The notes beneath the pieces were generated by a model. It saw only the letters and a list, made by a program, of their open reading frames with translations. It searched no databases and was not told the origin of the DNA. Below, in pieces: positions 1 to 9,134 of a stretch of DNA of 52,734 nucleotides. The position numbers were made by a program, and so were the translations under genes. This stretch comes from Nitrospirota bacterium. Its GTDB lineage: Bacteria > NPL-UPA2 > JAADIA01. Numbering within the stretch: position 1 is the stretch's first letter; each line of letters starts with the position of its first letter. The DNA lies in the NCBI GenBank assembly GCA_013151555.1, contig JAADIA010000044.1, positions 1-52,734 on the forward strand. The letters are read 5' to 3'.

Positions 1-2
1 TT

Positions 3-1220
3 GACGTGTTGAAAAAGCAGGGATACAAGGTCGGTCTCTCCGGGAAAAATCATTCCCACCTTACCGATGCTCGTCTGGACTTTTGTGCACAATTCGGCCA
101 CGAGGGTGGAGTCGGGAATGACCGGACCGAACAGGAAAAATCCTTCGATACATTTCTACGTGACCTCCGCCATAGAACATACCTTCAGCCTACACCTTTC
201 CCGGTGGAATGTCAGGGACCGTATCGCATTGTGACCAAGGCTCAGAAATGGATCGGGTCTCTTACCGGTTCTCCCTTTTTCTTATGGCTGACATTTGCAG
301 AACCGCATAATCCTTACCAGGTTCCCGAACCGTATTATTCCCTGTTTCCTCCGGAAACTCTCCCGCCCTGCCGGTCAGATGAAAGCGCGCTGGAGAAAAA
401 AAGTTACCGCTGGAATTGGCTCAGGAAAATGTGGGACCGGTCCGTCCCCGGCTATCGGAACCAACTGGACCGCACCCGGGCGAATTATCATGGCATGCTA
501 CGCCTCATTGACGATCAGGTGCAACGATTTGTTTCCTTTCTGGACGAAAAGGGACTTCGGGAAAACACGATTATCGTCTTTCTTTCGGATCACGGTGACT
601 TCGTCGGCGAATATGGATTGATTCGCAAGGGTCCGGACCTTCCGGAGTGCCTGGTGAGGATACCTCTCTTCTTTACCGGTCCTGGCATTGTTGCCAGGGA
701 CAAAGCTCATGATGCCCATGTCAGCATCTGCGATATTATGTCCACTCTTTGTGAAGCCCTGGATGGGGAAATTCCCGATGGCGTCCAGGGGCGGAGTCTA
801 TGGCCGCTTCTGACCGGCCGGGGATACCCCGAAGAAGAATTCTCCAGTGCTTATGCCGAACATGGATTCGGGGGACTCAACTATGATGAAAAAGATGACC
901 TCGATCCTCTCAAGGAAGGAGCCTTGCAACCGGACGGGGCCTTCGATTGCTTGAATTCCTGGACTCAGAGCGGTATCATGCGGATGGTCCGCAGGGGCGA
1001 TTGGAAGCTGACCTATGATAAAGAGGGAAAGGGAGAATTATATAATCTCAAAGACGACCCGGTCGAATTGAACAATTTATATGGTCAGCCTGAACTGATC
1101 AAGACGGAGAAATCCTTGCTGGAGGAGCTGCTTACCTGGCTTCTTCGTGTTCAGGATCCCTTACCGTTGCCCCGAAGAAGGTATATTATGAAAAAATTCT
1201 CAAAACGGGTTGAAAGATGA
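3..1220 (+). CDS. Sulfatase, 5'-truncated by window edge
   Basis: C-terminal 405 residues of a type I sulfatase (alkaline-phosphatase fold), which hydrolyses sulfate esters. The frame is open back to the first bases, so the N-terminus with the catalytic C-x-P-S-R motif lies outside the window. Visible family marks are the GLSGKNH segment (second sulfatase signature), FLSDHGDFVGEYGLIRKGP with the metal-ligand Asp-His pair and a following Lys, and the usual C-terminal block 'LYNLKDDPVELNNLY'. It is the first gene of a same-strand run of four sulfatases plus a maturase. It differs clearly from the three downstream sulfatases, so the substrate may differ. Substrate unknown; family certain. Confidence 0.93.
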   Translation, partial: DVLKKQGYKVGLSGKNHSHLTDARLDFCAQFGHEGGVGNDRTEQEKSFDTFLRDLRHRTYLQPTPFPVECQGPYRIVTKAQKWIGSLTGSPFFLWLTFAEPHNPYQVPEPYYSLFPPETLPPCRSDESALEKKSYRWNWLRKMWDRSVPGYRNQLDRTRANYHGMLRLIDDQVQRFVSFLDEKGLRENTIIVFLSDHGDFVGEYGLIRKGPDLPECLVRIPLFFTGPGIVARDKAHDAHVSICDIMSTLCEALDGEIPDGVQGRSLWPLLTGRGYPEEEFSSAYAEHGFGGLNYDEKDDLDPLKEGALQPDGAFDCLNSWTQSGIMRMVRRGDWKLTYDKEGKGELYNLKDDPVELNNLYGQPELIKTEKSLLEELLTWLLRVQDPLPLPRRRYIMKKFSKRVER

Positions 1221-1290
1221 TTGGTTTTCGTGCCGGAACTGCTCCGGGCATGTCGGGAACAAGGTTCTTTCTTTTAGGAGGAGAATAATT

Positions 1291-2982
1291 ATGGATATGG
1301 ATAGACGTGAATTTTTGAAAATGCTTGCTGCCTCAACTGCTGCATCCGTTTTATTCACCAATATTTCCGGTTGTGGCTTCCTCTCTGCTGAGGAAAAACC
1401 TAATATCCTCTTAATCTTAAATGACGATATGGGGTATTCCGATCTTGGCTGTTATGGCGGGGAAGTTCAGACTCCCAATCTCAATTCATTGGCGGCTAAC
1501 GGCTTGCGCTACACTCAATTTTATAATACTGCCCGGTGCTGCCCATCCCGGGCGTCACTGTTGACCGGTTTATATCCGCAGCAGGCGGGTGTAGGCCACA
1601 TGATGGATGATGACCTGCTCGACGGTTATCGTGGAAACTTAAGTCTCAATGCGGTAACCATTGCCGAAGCATTAAAAAATGGCGGATACGCCACCTATAT
1701 GACCGGCAAATGGCATGTTGCCCGTTCCGTAAAAAAGGATAAATACAACTGGCCGAACCAGCGGGGTTTTGATGACTACTACGGTATTATTACCGGAGCT
1801 GCAAATTATTTTCAGCCCCGTACCCTGACCCGAAATAATGAACAGTTTTTACCTGAAGGTGATGACTATTACTTCACCGATGCTATTTCCGACGAGTCCT
1901 CCCGGCAGATTCGCGAACATGCGAAAAAACAATCCGATAAACCATTTTTTCAGTACGTCGCCTATACTGCTCCTCACTGGCCTCTGCATGCTTTTCCTGA
2001 AGATATTGCCAAATATAAAGGACGCTATGATGCCGGATGGGATCAACTGCGCCGGGAACGTCGTCAACGGATGATCAACATGGGTATCCTTCGGGAAGAG
2101 TGGGAGTTAACCAAACGGGATTCACGCGTACCACCCTGGGAAGAAGCTGAAAACAAAGAGTGGCAGGTTCGGCGCATGGAAGTCTATGCCGCCCAGATAG
2201 ATCGTATGGATCAAGGTATCGGACGTATCTTGCAAACGCTCAAGGATACCGGGCAGTGGGAAAATACCCTGATTATCTTTTTAGCTGATAACGGTGGCTG
2301 TGCCGAAATAATTAGAGAACATTGGAAAAACTGGATGGTACCAATTATAGCTACGGCAAAAACACGTGACGGACGCGATGTCCGGTTTGGCAATAATCCG
2401 GCCATAATGCCGGGGGGTGAAGATACCTACCAAAGCTATGGCATTGCCTGGGCGAATGTATCCAATACACCCTTCAGATTATATAAGCACTGGATACATG
2501 AAGGCGGAATTTCGACTCCCTTCATCGCCCATTGGCCTGCAGGTATTAAAGCGAAAAACGAACTGCGGCATCAACCCGCACAGTTACCGGATATTATGAC
2601 CACTTTCCTGGATATTGCCAATGTTGAATATCCGTCTTCTTATAACGGGCGGGAAATAAAACCTGGGGAAGGGTTCAGTATGACGCCGACATTTAAGGGT
2701 AACCCTCACAAACGGGATGTTCTTTATTGGGAGCACGAAGGGAATAAAGCCGTCCGGAGAGGTAAATGGAAATTAGTCCGTAAGTATCCGGGAGACTGGG
2801 AACTCTATGATATTAAAGCTGATCGTACGGAAACCAACAATGTTGTCAAGGACTATCCGGAAAAAGTCGGGGAACTTACCAAGCTTTATGAACGATGGGC
2901 TGAGCGATGTGAAGTGGTCCCATGGAACGAACTGCTTGAACTGAGGAAGAAAAGACGGGAAGAAAGGAAAAATAAAACCTGA
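1291..2982 (+). CDS. Sulfatase with Tat-type, possibly lipoprotein, signal
   Basis: Type I sulfatase of 563 residues. The start at 1291 follows a strong AGGAGG site; an in-frame extension back to 1210 has no such site. The N-terminus shows a twin-arginine signal (DRREFLK, residues 4-10) and an ISGC lipobox-like stretch near residue 28, so export by Tat and perhaps lipid anchoring are inferred. The catalytic motif is C83-C-P-S-R87; C83 should be oxidised to formylglycine. NDDMGYSDLG (metal ligands) and FLADNGG are also present. It is strikingly similar to the sulfatase at 4510-6099, which lacks any signal. Overall sequence resembles arylsulfatases; the true substrate cannot be read from sequence. 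Confidence 0.95.
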   Translation: MDMDRREFLKMLAASTAASVLFTNISGCGFLSAEEKPNILLILNDDMGYSDLGCYGGEVQTPNLNSLAANGLRYTQFYNTARCCPSRASLLTGLYPQQAGVGHMMDDDLLDGYRGNLSLNAVTIAEALKNGGYATYMTGKWHVARSVKKDKYNWPNQRGFDDYYGIITGAANYFQPRTLTRNNEQFLPEGDDYYFTDAISDESSRQIREHAKKQSDKPFFQYVAYTAPHWPLHAFPEDIAKYKGRYDAGWDQLRRERRQRMINMGILREEWELTKRDSRVPPWEEAENKEWQVRRMEVYAAQIDRMDQGIGRILQTLKDTGQWENTLIIFLADNGGCAEIIREHWKNWMVPIIATAKTRDGRDVRFGNNPAIMPGGEDTYQSYGIAWANVSNTPFRLYKHWIHEGGISTPFIAHWPAGIKAKNELRHQPAQLPDIMTTFLDIANVEYPSSYNGREIKPGEGFSMTPTFKGNPHKRDVLYWEHEGNKAVRRGKWKLVRKYPGDWELYDIKADRTETNNVVKDYPEKVGELTKLYERWAERCEVVPWNELLELRKKRREERKNKT

Positions 2983-2999
2983 AATAAGGAAGGAAAATC

Positions 3000-4382
3000 A
3001 TGGATATTGATAGACGTGAGTTCCTGAAGAAGTTAGGTTTGAGTTTAGGCCTCAGCGCTATTGCCTCGCCATTAAATATTTTTACCGGATATGCTGCCGA
3101 TACCCGCAAACCCAATTTTGTGATTTTGCTGGGTGACGACTGTACCTGGAGCGATATTAGCTGTTACGGTGGACAGGCCATAATGCCAAATATCAATAAA
3201 ATGGCCAAACAAGGTATCCGCTTTGAGCAGGCCATCGGATCTACGGCTATGTGTACTCCTACCCGTCATTCCCTTTATACCGGCATATATCCAATTAAAC
3301 GGGGTGGGTACAAGAATCATAGCGCCGTGAAAAAAGGCACTAAGAGTATCGCTCATTACCTTAGGGATTTGGGCTACCGGGTTGGGTTAACAGGAAAATG
3401 GCATATTGCTCCCAAAGAATCGTTCCCCTTCGAAGTAGTCGATGGCTTCCCGAAAAACTGCGTGCTGCAAAAGACCCCACGTCCCGATTTAACCGGTCCA
3501 AAAGAATTTATGACGCGTAATGCGGAAGAACCCTTTTGCTTGGTCATTGCCTCCGTTCACCCTCATGCACCCTGGACTGAAGGCGACCGTTCGCAGTATC
3601 CTGTCGATTCCCTCAAGCTGCCGCCCAATTGGGTCGATACCCCGGAAACCCGTTCCGAGTACCAAAAATATCTGGCGGAACTGACGGAATTAGATCGGCA
3701 GGTAGGTACCGTGATGAATCTCCTGCAGGAAGAGCAACTGGCGGAAAATACGATCTTCATTTTTGCCAGTGAACAGGGCGCCCAATTTCCCTTTGCCAAG
3801 TGGACGCAATGGGATGGTGGCATCAAGTTCGGGATGATTGCTTGTTGGCCGGGAAAAATCAAAGCAAACAGTACTACGGAGGCTTTGGTTCAATATGAAG
3901 ATTTCGTACCTACATTGATCGATGCTGCAGGGGGGGCATCTGTGCCGGGAATTGACGGGCGTAGTTTTCTTAATGTCCTCCTTGGCAAAACAGACGAACA
4001 TCATGACTATGCCTTTGGCGTCCATTCCAATACTCCTAAAGGCCCCCCCTACCCGATTCGCTCCATCCGCAGCAAAAAGTATAAACTAATTCTTAATTTG
4101 CTTCCTGATTCCACCTACTATCAGAAATATCTGATGGGATACGATGCAACCTGGAAGTCATGGGTTGAAAAAGCTAAAACCGATAAACATGCCGCCTGGG
4201 TGGTTAAACGTTTTGAAAAGCGTCCGGAGATTCAGTTCTACGATGTGGAGAATGATCCCTATGAGATTACCAATCTTGCCGAGGAGCCGAAATATGCCGG
4301 GATCATTAAGGAGATGCGCACTAAATTAGAAGCCTGGATGAAATCCCAGGGAGATACCGGCATCGATACAGATGTATTATAA
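3000..4382 (+). CDS. Sulfatase with Tat signal, heparan-N-sulfatase-like
   Basis: Type I sulfatase of 460 residues starting 17 bases after its upstream neighbour, behind AAGGAAGG. It has a Tat signal (DRREFLKKLG) and a hydrophobic stretch ending near GYAAD. The catalytic motif is C85-T-P-T-R89. Metal-site sequence LLGDDCTWSD (with Asp-Asp) and the C-terminal block 'FYDVENDPYEITNLAEEP' are present. The usual S-D-H/N-G motif is replaced by SEQGAQFPFAKW, a pattern I associate with sulfatases related to N-sulfoglucosamine sulfohydrolase. A different substrate from its neighbours is therefore likely, though that assignment is inference. Confidence 0.94.
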   Translation: MDIDRREFLKKLGLSLGLSAIASPLNIFTGYAADTRKPNFVILLGDDCTWSDISCYGGQAIMPNINKMAKQGIRFEQAIGSTAMCTPTRHSLYTGIYPIKRGGYKNHSAVKKGTKSIAHYLRDLGYRVGLTGKWHIAPKESFPFEVVDGFPKNCVLQKTPRPDLTGPKEFMTRNAEEPFCLVIASVHPHAPWTEGDRSQYPVDSLKLPPNWVDTPETRSEYQKYLAELTELDRQVGTVMNLLQEEQLAENTIFIFASEQGAQFPFAKWTQWDGGIKFGMIACWPGKIKANSTTEALVQYEDFVPTLIDAAGGASVPGIDGRSFLNVLLGKTDEHHDYAFGVHSNTPKGPPYPIRSIRSKKYKLILNLLPDSTYYQKYLMGYDATWKSWVEKAKTDKHAAWVVKRFEKRPEIQFYDVENDPYEITNLAEEPKYAGIIKEMRTKLEAWMKSQGDTGIDTDVL

Positions 4383-4390
4383 AGTATCCG

Positions 4391-4421
4391 GAGGGAACAA
4401 AGAAATCCTTATTGTTCCCTC
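4391..4421 (+). other. Stem-loop after third sulfatase
   Basis: Perfect 10-bp inverted repeat, GAGGGAACAA at 4391-4400 and TTGTTCCCTC at 4412-4421, with an 11-base loop, just after the stop at 4382. No T-run follows, so a classical intrinsic terminator is not supported. It could be an RNA-processing or stabilising hairpin splitting the sulfatase run into two units. Confidence 0.5.
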
Positions 4422-4436
4422 ATCACCGGAGCGGAA

Positions 4437-4461
4437 TTATTATCATATGAATTGATAATAA
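4437..4461. promoter_or_regulatory. Palindrome upstream of sulfatase-maturase pair
   Basis: Perfect 9-bp inverted repeat TTATTATCA at 4437-4445 and TGATAATAA at 4453-4461, with a 7-base spacer, 48 bases before the fourth sulfatase. AT-rich symmetry and position suit a regulator-binding site for the sulfatase-maturase pair. No regulator is identified in the window. Confidence 0.4.
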
Positions 4462-4509
4462 CTGGTTGAATTACAAAACTAAAGTTACTATTAAGGAGAT
4501 GAACGAAAA

Positions 4510-6099
4510 ATGAGTAAGCCTAATATTATTTTAATCTTAAACGACGACATGGGATATTCGGACCTTGGCTGTTATGGCGGAGAAGTTCAGACTCCCAATC
4601 TTGATTCATTGGCGGCTAACGGCCTGCGTTACACTCAGTTCTACAATACGGCCAGATGTTGTCCTTCCCGGGCATCGTTGTTGACCGGTTTGTATCCGCA
4701 CCAGGCCGACGTAGGTCACATGACGGAAGATGACGGAGTCGACGGCTATCTGGGGAACTTGAATCCCAATACGGTGACTATTGCCGAAGGCCTGAAAAGG
4801 GGTGGTTATGCCACCTATATGTCCGGCAAGTGGCATGTTACCCACTTTGTTAACGGGCCCAAAGATAACTGGCCGTGCCAACGGGGATTTGACAAGTACT
4901 ACGGGATTCTCACCGGGGCGGCAAATTATCACCAGCCACGCACTCTCACTCGGAACAATGAACGCATTGAACCGGAGGATGAAGATTATTTCCTCACCGA
5001 TGTTATTTCCGATGAAGCCATCCGCCAGATACGTGAGCATACTGAAAAACATTCTCACCGGCCCTTCTTTCAATATGTTGCCTATACCGCGCCCCACTGG
5101 CCATTGCATGCCCACCCCGGGGATATTGCCAAATATAAGGGACGTTATGACGCCGGCTGGGATCAACTGCGACAGGAACGTTTGCAACGGATGATCGAGA
5201 TGGGTATCATTCACCGGAGTTGGAAATTAACCGAACGGGATCCGTGCGTACCGCGATGGGAAGAGGCAGACCACAAGGATTGGCAGGTGCGCCGGATGGA
5301 AGTTTATGCTGCCCAGATCGATCGCATGGATCAAGGCATTGGACGTATCTTGCAAGCACTCAAAGATAGCGGGCAGAGTGACAATACTTTGATTGTATTT
5401 TTATCCGACAACGGCGGCTGTGCGGAAGAAATCGAAAAAGATTGGCAGGAATGGATCACCCGGGGAGGGGAACAAATCGGCACTTCAAAAACGCGAGCTG
5501 GACACGATGTGCAATATGGCAATGACCCCACGATAATGCCGGGGGGAGAAGAAACTTACCAAAGCTATGGAGTTCCCTGGGCCAATGTTTCCAATACGCC
5601 CTTCAGGCTTTATAAACACTGGGTACATGAGGGCGGAATTGCCACCCCCTTGATTGTGCATTGGCCCGGAGGGATCCCGGCGAAAGGCGAGCTGCGCCGG
5701 CAACCGGCACAATTGCCGGATATTATGGCTACTTTCCTGGACCTGGCCGGGGTCGAATATCCGTCTGCTTATAATGGGCAGGAGGTAAAACCTTTGGAAG
5801 GTTTCAGCCTGGCCCCGACATTTGCAAACGGACCACCTCCCCGGGAGGTGCTTTACTGGGAACACGAAGGCAACAAGGCTGTCCGAAAAGGTAAATGGAA
5901 GCTGGTTTGTAAATATCCCGAGGACTGGGAACTTTATGATATGGAAGCAGGACGAACGGAAACCAAAAATATCGCCGCAGATCATCCCGGGATAGTTAAA
6001 GAACTTGCCGACCTCTATGAACAATGGGCCCGGAGGTGCAAGGTAATGCCATGGGATAAACTGCTCGAACTTCGAAAACAAAAAGCAGCTAAACGCTGA
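4510..6099 (+). CDS. Sulfatase without signal peptide (paralogue of 1291-2982)
   Basis: Type I sulfatase of 529 residues, preceded by AAGGAG. From 'KPNIILILNDDMGYSDLGCYGG' onward it shares very long identical runs with the sulfatase at 1291-2982. The catalytic motif is C50-C-P-S-R54. It begins directly at the catalytic domain, with no twin-arginine or Sec signal, so it is predicted to be cytoplasmic, or its annotated start is genuine and it acts on imported oligosaccharides. The maturase starts 21 bases after its stop, which suggests co-transcription. A recent duplication with loss or gain of the signal is inferred. Confidence 0.95.
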   Translation: MSKPNIILILNDDMGYSDLGCYGGEVQTPNLDSLAANGLRYTQFYNTARCCPSRASLLTGLYPHQADVGHMTEDDGVDGYLGNLNPNTVTIAEGLKRGGYATYMSGKWHVTHFVNGPKDNWPCQRGFDKYYGILTGAANYHQPRTLTRNNERIEPEDEDYFLTDVISDEAIRQIREHTEKHSHRPFFQYVAYTAPHWPLHAHPGDIAKYKGRYDAGWDQLRQERLQRMIEMGIIHRSWKLTERDPCVPRWEEADHKDWQVRRMEVYAAQIDRMDQGIGRILQALKDSGQSDNTLIVFLSDNGGCAEEIEKDWQEWITRGGEQIGTSKTRAGHDVQYGNDPTIMPGGEETYQSYGVPWANVSNTPFRLYKHWVHEGGIATPLIVHWPGGIPAKGELRRQPAQLPDIMATFLDLAGVEYPSAYNGQEVKPLEGFSLAPTFANGPPPREVLYWEHEGNKAVRKGKWKLVCKYPEDWELYDMEAGRTETKNIAADHPGIVKELADLYEQWARRCKVMPWDKLLELRKQKAAKR

Positions 6100-6120
6100 A
6101 TAAAAAATTCCCTTAATACT

Positions 6121-7242
6121 ATGAAACCTTTCCCGCTTTTGATAAAACCTGCTTCTGCTGATTGTAATCTGCACTGCGAATATTGTTTTTATTTAGACCG
6201 GAACACACTGTATCCGGATTCAAACCGTCATCGGATGTCTGATGAGGTCTTGGAACTAATGATTTCCGGTTATCTGGCAACACCACAACCGCAGTACATT
6301 TTCAATTGGCAAGGTGGTGAACCGACACTTATGGGGACGGATTTTTTCCAAAAGGTGGTTCAATTACAGCAAGAATACGGGAAAAGAGGTGCTGTCGTAT
6401 CTAACAGTTTACAAACGAATGCTACTATGATTGATGGTAAACTTGCAGAATTTCTGGCAAGATACAAATTCCTCGTTGGGGTCAGTCTTGATGGTCCTGC
6501 AGACATTCATGATCGTTACAGAATTACCGTCAAAGGACATAGCTCACACAGTGATGTACGGAAAGGAGTTGAATGTCTAAAGCGCAATAAGGTGGAATTC
6601 AATATTTTGACCCTTGTTACTGCCGCAAATGTAAGAAAAGGGAGAGAGGTATATTGTTATCTTCGCGAAATGGGCTTTTATTATCATCAGTATATCCCCT
6701 GTGTAGAGTTTAATAGGAACAATGAACCGAAGCCATTTACGGTTTCTGCAGATGAGTGGGGAAATTTCCTGTGTGAAATTTTTGATGAATGGGTTCGCAG
6801 AGATGATATGCGTAAAGTCTCTATCCGTTTGTTTGATTCAATCATTATGTTGATGGTAGAAGGGATTTATAATGAATGCGATATGGGACGCAACTGTTGT
6901 CAATATTTTGTGGTAGAATATAATGGTGATGTTTTTCCCTGTGACTTTTATGTTGAACCGGAGAAGAAGTTGGGTAACATAAGGAACGATTCCTGGGAAA
7001 AACTTCAAAAGTCTCCCGCTTATCTGACTTTCGGTCAACAAAAAACCGCGTGGAATAATAAGTGTTCTCAGTGTGAATATCTTCTCTATTGTTCCGGTGA
7101 TTGTCTCAAACACCGATTGTATAGAGATAAGCATCCTGAAGAATTAAGTTGGTTATACAGGTTGGAAACAATTCTACAAGCATTCAATCCCGACCTTCAG
7201 GAAGCTTGCTTCCTCAATCATCAGAGAGAGACAACAACATAA
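6121..7242 (+). CDS. Anaerobic sulfatase-maturating enzyme (radical SAM/SPASM)
   Basis: Radical-SAM enzyme of 373 residues predicted to oxidise the active-site Cys of the adjacent sulfatases to formylglycine without oxygen. The [4Fe-4S]-binding motif is C15-x3-C19-x2-C22 (CNLHCEYC). The [11 protein letters not shown] segment matches the family. The C-terminal SPASM region shows clustered cysteines ([14 protein letters not shown], and '[14 protein letters not shown]') for auxiliary clusters. It starts 21 bases after a sulfatase. The ribosome-binding site is weak, so translational coupling is possible. The reading frame ends early at 7242; a SEC-C tail lies in the next frame (separate entry). 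Family function is established; the exact clients are inferred from adjacency. Confidence 0.93.
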   Translation: MKPFPLLIKPASADCNLHCEYCFYLDRNTLYPDSNRHRMSDEVLELMISGYLATPQPQYIFNWQGGEPTLMGTDFFQKVVQLQQEYGKRGAVVSNSLQTNATMIDGKLAEFLARYKFLVGVSLDGPADIHDRYRITVKGHSSHSDVRKGVECLKRNKVEFNILTLVTAANVRKGREVYCYLREMGFYYHQYIPCVEFNRNNEPKPFTVSADEWGNFLCEIFDEWVRRDDMRKVSIRLFDSIIMLMVEGIYNECDMGRNCCQYFVVEYNGDVFPCDFYVEPEKKLGNIRNDSWEKLQKSPAYLTFGQQKTAWNNKCSQCEYLLYCSGDCLKHRLYRDKHPEELSWLYRLETILQAFNPDLQEACFLNHQRETTT

Positions 7243-7345
7243 ACAACCTGTCCGTCGAGGCAATTCTCCCAAGATAGGCAGAAACCACCCCTGTCCTTGT
7301 GGAAGCGGAAAAAAGTATAAAAGATGCTGTGGGAGAATCACATAG
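7200..7345 (+). other. Out-of-frame SEC-C tail of the maturase
   Basis: In the +1 frame relative to the maturase, the DNA encodes a basic stretch ([18 protein letters not shown]) followed by [18 protein letters not shown] and a stop at 7343-7345. P-C-P-C-G-S-G-K-K-x-K-x-C-C is the zinc-binding SEC-C motif, which I recall at the C-termini of some sulfatase-maturase-like proteins. This frame is closed upstream at 7145-7147, so the tail only makes sense as a continuation of the maturase after a one-base shift, most simply one surplus base near 7199-7202. Either a genuine frameshift, a programmed shift or an assembly error. Confidence 0.75.
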
Positions 7346-7498
7346 AAGTAATAAATAGTTACCTATTGTAGTGGTCGAGCTTGCTTGTGCCCGCAAGGGT
7401 ATAAGGGTGTTCGACAGAAGAAGCCACACAAACTCTGCCCCTACCATATGAATACGCAAGTATTTATTACCTTGCCTATAGTAAGAAGCTGAGTCCGG

Positions 7499-8371
7499 TT
7501 AAGATTTAACTTGCCTCTTGAAAATGTAGCCGAGAAGTTTATAGACGAGTTTGGCAGCAAGGAAGTCGGGCGCAATATTTCCCGGCTGGGGGGAAAGTTC
7601 CACGATATCAAAGCTTACAATCCTTTTCTTTTCCGTAAGCCGGCGAAGAAAGTTAAGGGTTTCATACCAGCTTAATCCTCCCGGCTCGGGCGTACCCACA
7701 GCGGGCATAATTCCCGGGTCGAGAACATCGAGGTCGAAAGTAAGATAAACGTTTGAAGAAAGGGAGGAGAGGACTTCTTCTATCCAATCTTTCTGTCCAA
7801 TAATACGGGAAGCGTAAAAGACTTTTAACCTTTTCTCACTCCTCATATAATCCGCCTGGACCCGATCTAAACTTCGCACTCCTACCTGAGTCAACGGGGT
7901 CAGTTCCAGGATCCTTCGTCCAATACAGGCATGGTTATACTTAGTTCCCTGATATTTATCCCGCAGGTCCGCATGGGCATCCAATTGGAGGACGGTTAAG
8001 TCTTTATATTTCTGGTTCAGGGCTTTTACCAGACCCAGACTGAGGGAGTGTTCTCCTCCCAGGGCCGCGAGAAATTTTCCCTCCCCGGCCAAACGGGAAG
8101 CTTCCCGGTAAACAGCCTCGGTTAATTCTTCCGGAGAAAGGGTTTCTGCTTTTATTCCTTTGAGGGTATGAATTCCTATCCGGTATGTTTCCTGGTCAAG
8201 CTCTTCATCATATAATTCTAACTGTTGGGATGCTTCAATAATAGCTTTCGGACCCTGGCCGGTTCCTTTCCCGTAGGTTACTGTACCTTCATAGGAAATA
8301 GGAAGGATAACTACCCTGGATGTCCGGTAGGCAGAAAACTTCTCTTCTAAATCGCCGAAATTATCTCTCAT
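7499..8371 (-). CDS. speB: Agmatinase
   Basis: Ureohydrolase of 290 residues, normal family length, converting agmatine to putrescine and urea. Binuclear manganese ligands are all visible: H108 in GGEHS, D131/H133/D135 in DAHAD, and D213/D215 in FDLDVLD. The neighbouring pyruvoyl arginine decarboxylase supplies agmatine, which favours agmatinase over arginase. No Shine-Dalgarno site precedes the ATG. A TATAAA-like box ends about 14 bases upstream, so a very short leader is possible. It is separated from the decarboxylase by a 200-base gap filled with a repeat. Confidence 0.93.
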   Translation of the reverse strand: MRDNFGDLEEKFSAYRTSRVVILPISYEGTVTYGKGTGQGPKAIIEASQQLELYDEELDQETYRIGIHTLKGIKAETLSPEELTEAVYREASRLAGEGKFLAALGGEHSLSLGLVKALNQKYKDLTVLQLDAHADLRDKYQGTKYNHACIGRRILELTPLTQVGVRSLDRVQADYMRSEKRLKVFYASRIIGQKDWIEEVLSSLSSNVYLTFDLDVLDPGIMPAVGTPEPGGLSWYETLNFLRRLTEKKRIVSFDIVELSPQPGNIAPDFLAAKLVYKLLGYIFKRQVKS

Positions 8372-8392
8372 AGGAAAGAAAAAAACTTTATA

Positions 8393-8543
8393 GGACGCAG
8401 ATAAACACAGATTTCAAGGATTAAAAAATCAAGAAAACTTTAGAAACCACAAGTTTTACAGATTACCATAAGATTTTGAGAATTAAAGAAAAAAGATTGA
8501 ATCTTGATTCTTATTCTATATCCATCTGCAAAAATCTGCGTCC
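8393..8543. repeat. Inverted pair of GGACGCAGAT-type word repeats
   Basis: GGACGCAGAT at 8393-8402 is mirrored by ATCTGCGTCC at 8534-8543. Inside, each arm continues with another looser CAGAT copy. The element fills the gap between agmatinase and arginine decarboxylase. It belongs to the word-like intergenic repeats found throughout the window. Confidence 0.7.
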
Positions 8544-8572
8544 AAAAAAAGAAAAGGTTTTTATCGGTTATT

Positions 8573-9133
8573 TCAAGGTAAATCGTGAGAATAAGGAACG
8601 AAGATGGCTGCAGCAACCACTGTCGTCCACAGTCCTTTTTTATCACCGATGGCTGATTGAGTGATATTGCTGGTTCTGACGATCTGGTTATGCATCTTGA
8701 AAATCTCTTTTCGTTCGTCCCAGGCATCGTCGAGATTGAATTCTATCCCCAGGGTGGTAGCCAACATGGTTGCTGCCAGGTCCTCAGCATAATCGCCGGC
8801 CATTACTCCCGTCTGGCCGAAGGAATGATGCTCGCTAAGGTAACCATGTTTATCTTTCCCGGTGGGAATAGCAATACCGATGGAGGCTGCCAGAAGCCGG
8901 TTTGGTTCATTAGTGCTATTCTCACTAAAGACACCGAAGATAATCTCGCCCGGATGCATAAAACCCAGGGCCTTCTTTCCGGGTATCATCTTGCATCCGG
9001 GAGGGAGAATACTGGAGACCCGCACTAAGTTATACCGGGCAATATTGGCTTTCCGGAGAGCCATCTCGAAAGATTGCAGCTTTTCCTTGTGCTTTCCTAC
9101 CCCTTTGGTAAGGAATATTTGCCGGGGAACCAT
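8573..9133 (-). CDS. pdaD: Pyruvoyl-dependent arginine decarboxylase
   Basis: Protein of 186 residues matching pyruvoyl-dependent arginine decarboxylases, which make agmatine from arginine. The proenzyme self-cleaves between adjacent serines; here VRVSSILPPGC places them at residues 40-41, and S41 would become the pyruvoyl group. The conserved downstream block 'GEIIFGVFSENSTNEP' and the GYLSEHHSFGQT segment are present. It starts one base after the small basic protein's stop and precedes agmatinase, forming a two-step arginine-to-putrescine route. This cofactor type is typical of archaea and scattered bacteria, so horizontal history is possible. Confidence 0.93.
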   Translation of the reverse strand: MVPRQIFLTKGVGKHKEKLQSFEMALRKANIARYNLVRVSSILPPGCKMIPGKKALGFMHPGEIIFGVFSENSTNEPNRLLAASIGIAIPTGKDKHGYLSEHHSFGQTGVMAGDYAEDLAATMLATTLGIEFNLDDAWDERKEIFKMHNQIVRTSNITQSAIGDKKGLWTTVVAAAIFVPYSHDLP

Positions 9134-9134
9134 T

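Noticed and set aside
498-719. Additional open frames opposite or inside the sulfatases, groEL, copA and permease genes
   Set aside because: They lack ribosome-binding sites and family features and are overlapped by confident genes on the other frame.
4391-4421. Intrinsic terminator after the third sulfatase
   Set aside because: The stem is perfect but no T-run follows, so it is listed only as a stem-loop.
7346-7498. Possible tRNA-like or structured RNA between maturase and agmatinase
   Set aside because: The GTCGAGC...GTTCGAC symmetry is too short and no cloverleaf with a proper T-loop and acceptor stem can be drawn.
8393-9000. CRISPR array suggested by repeated short words in intergenic regions
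   Set aside because: The words drift, have no uniform spacer length and are arranged as inverted pairs, unlike CRISPR repeats; no cas genes are present.
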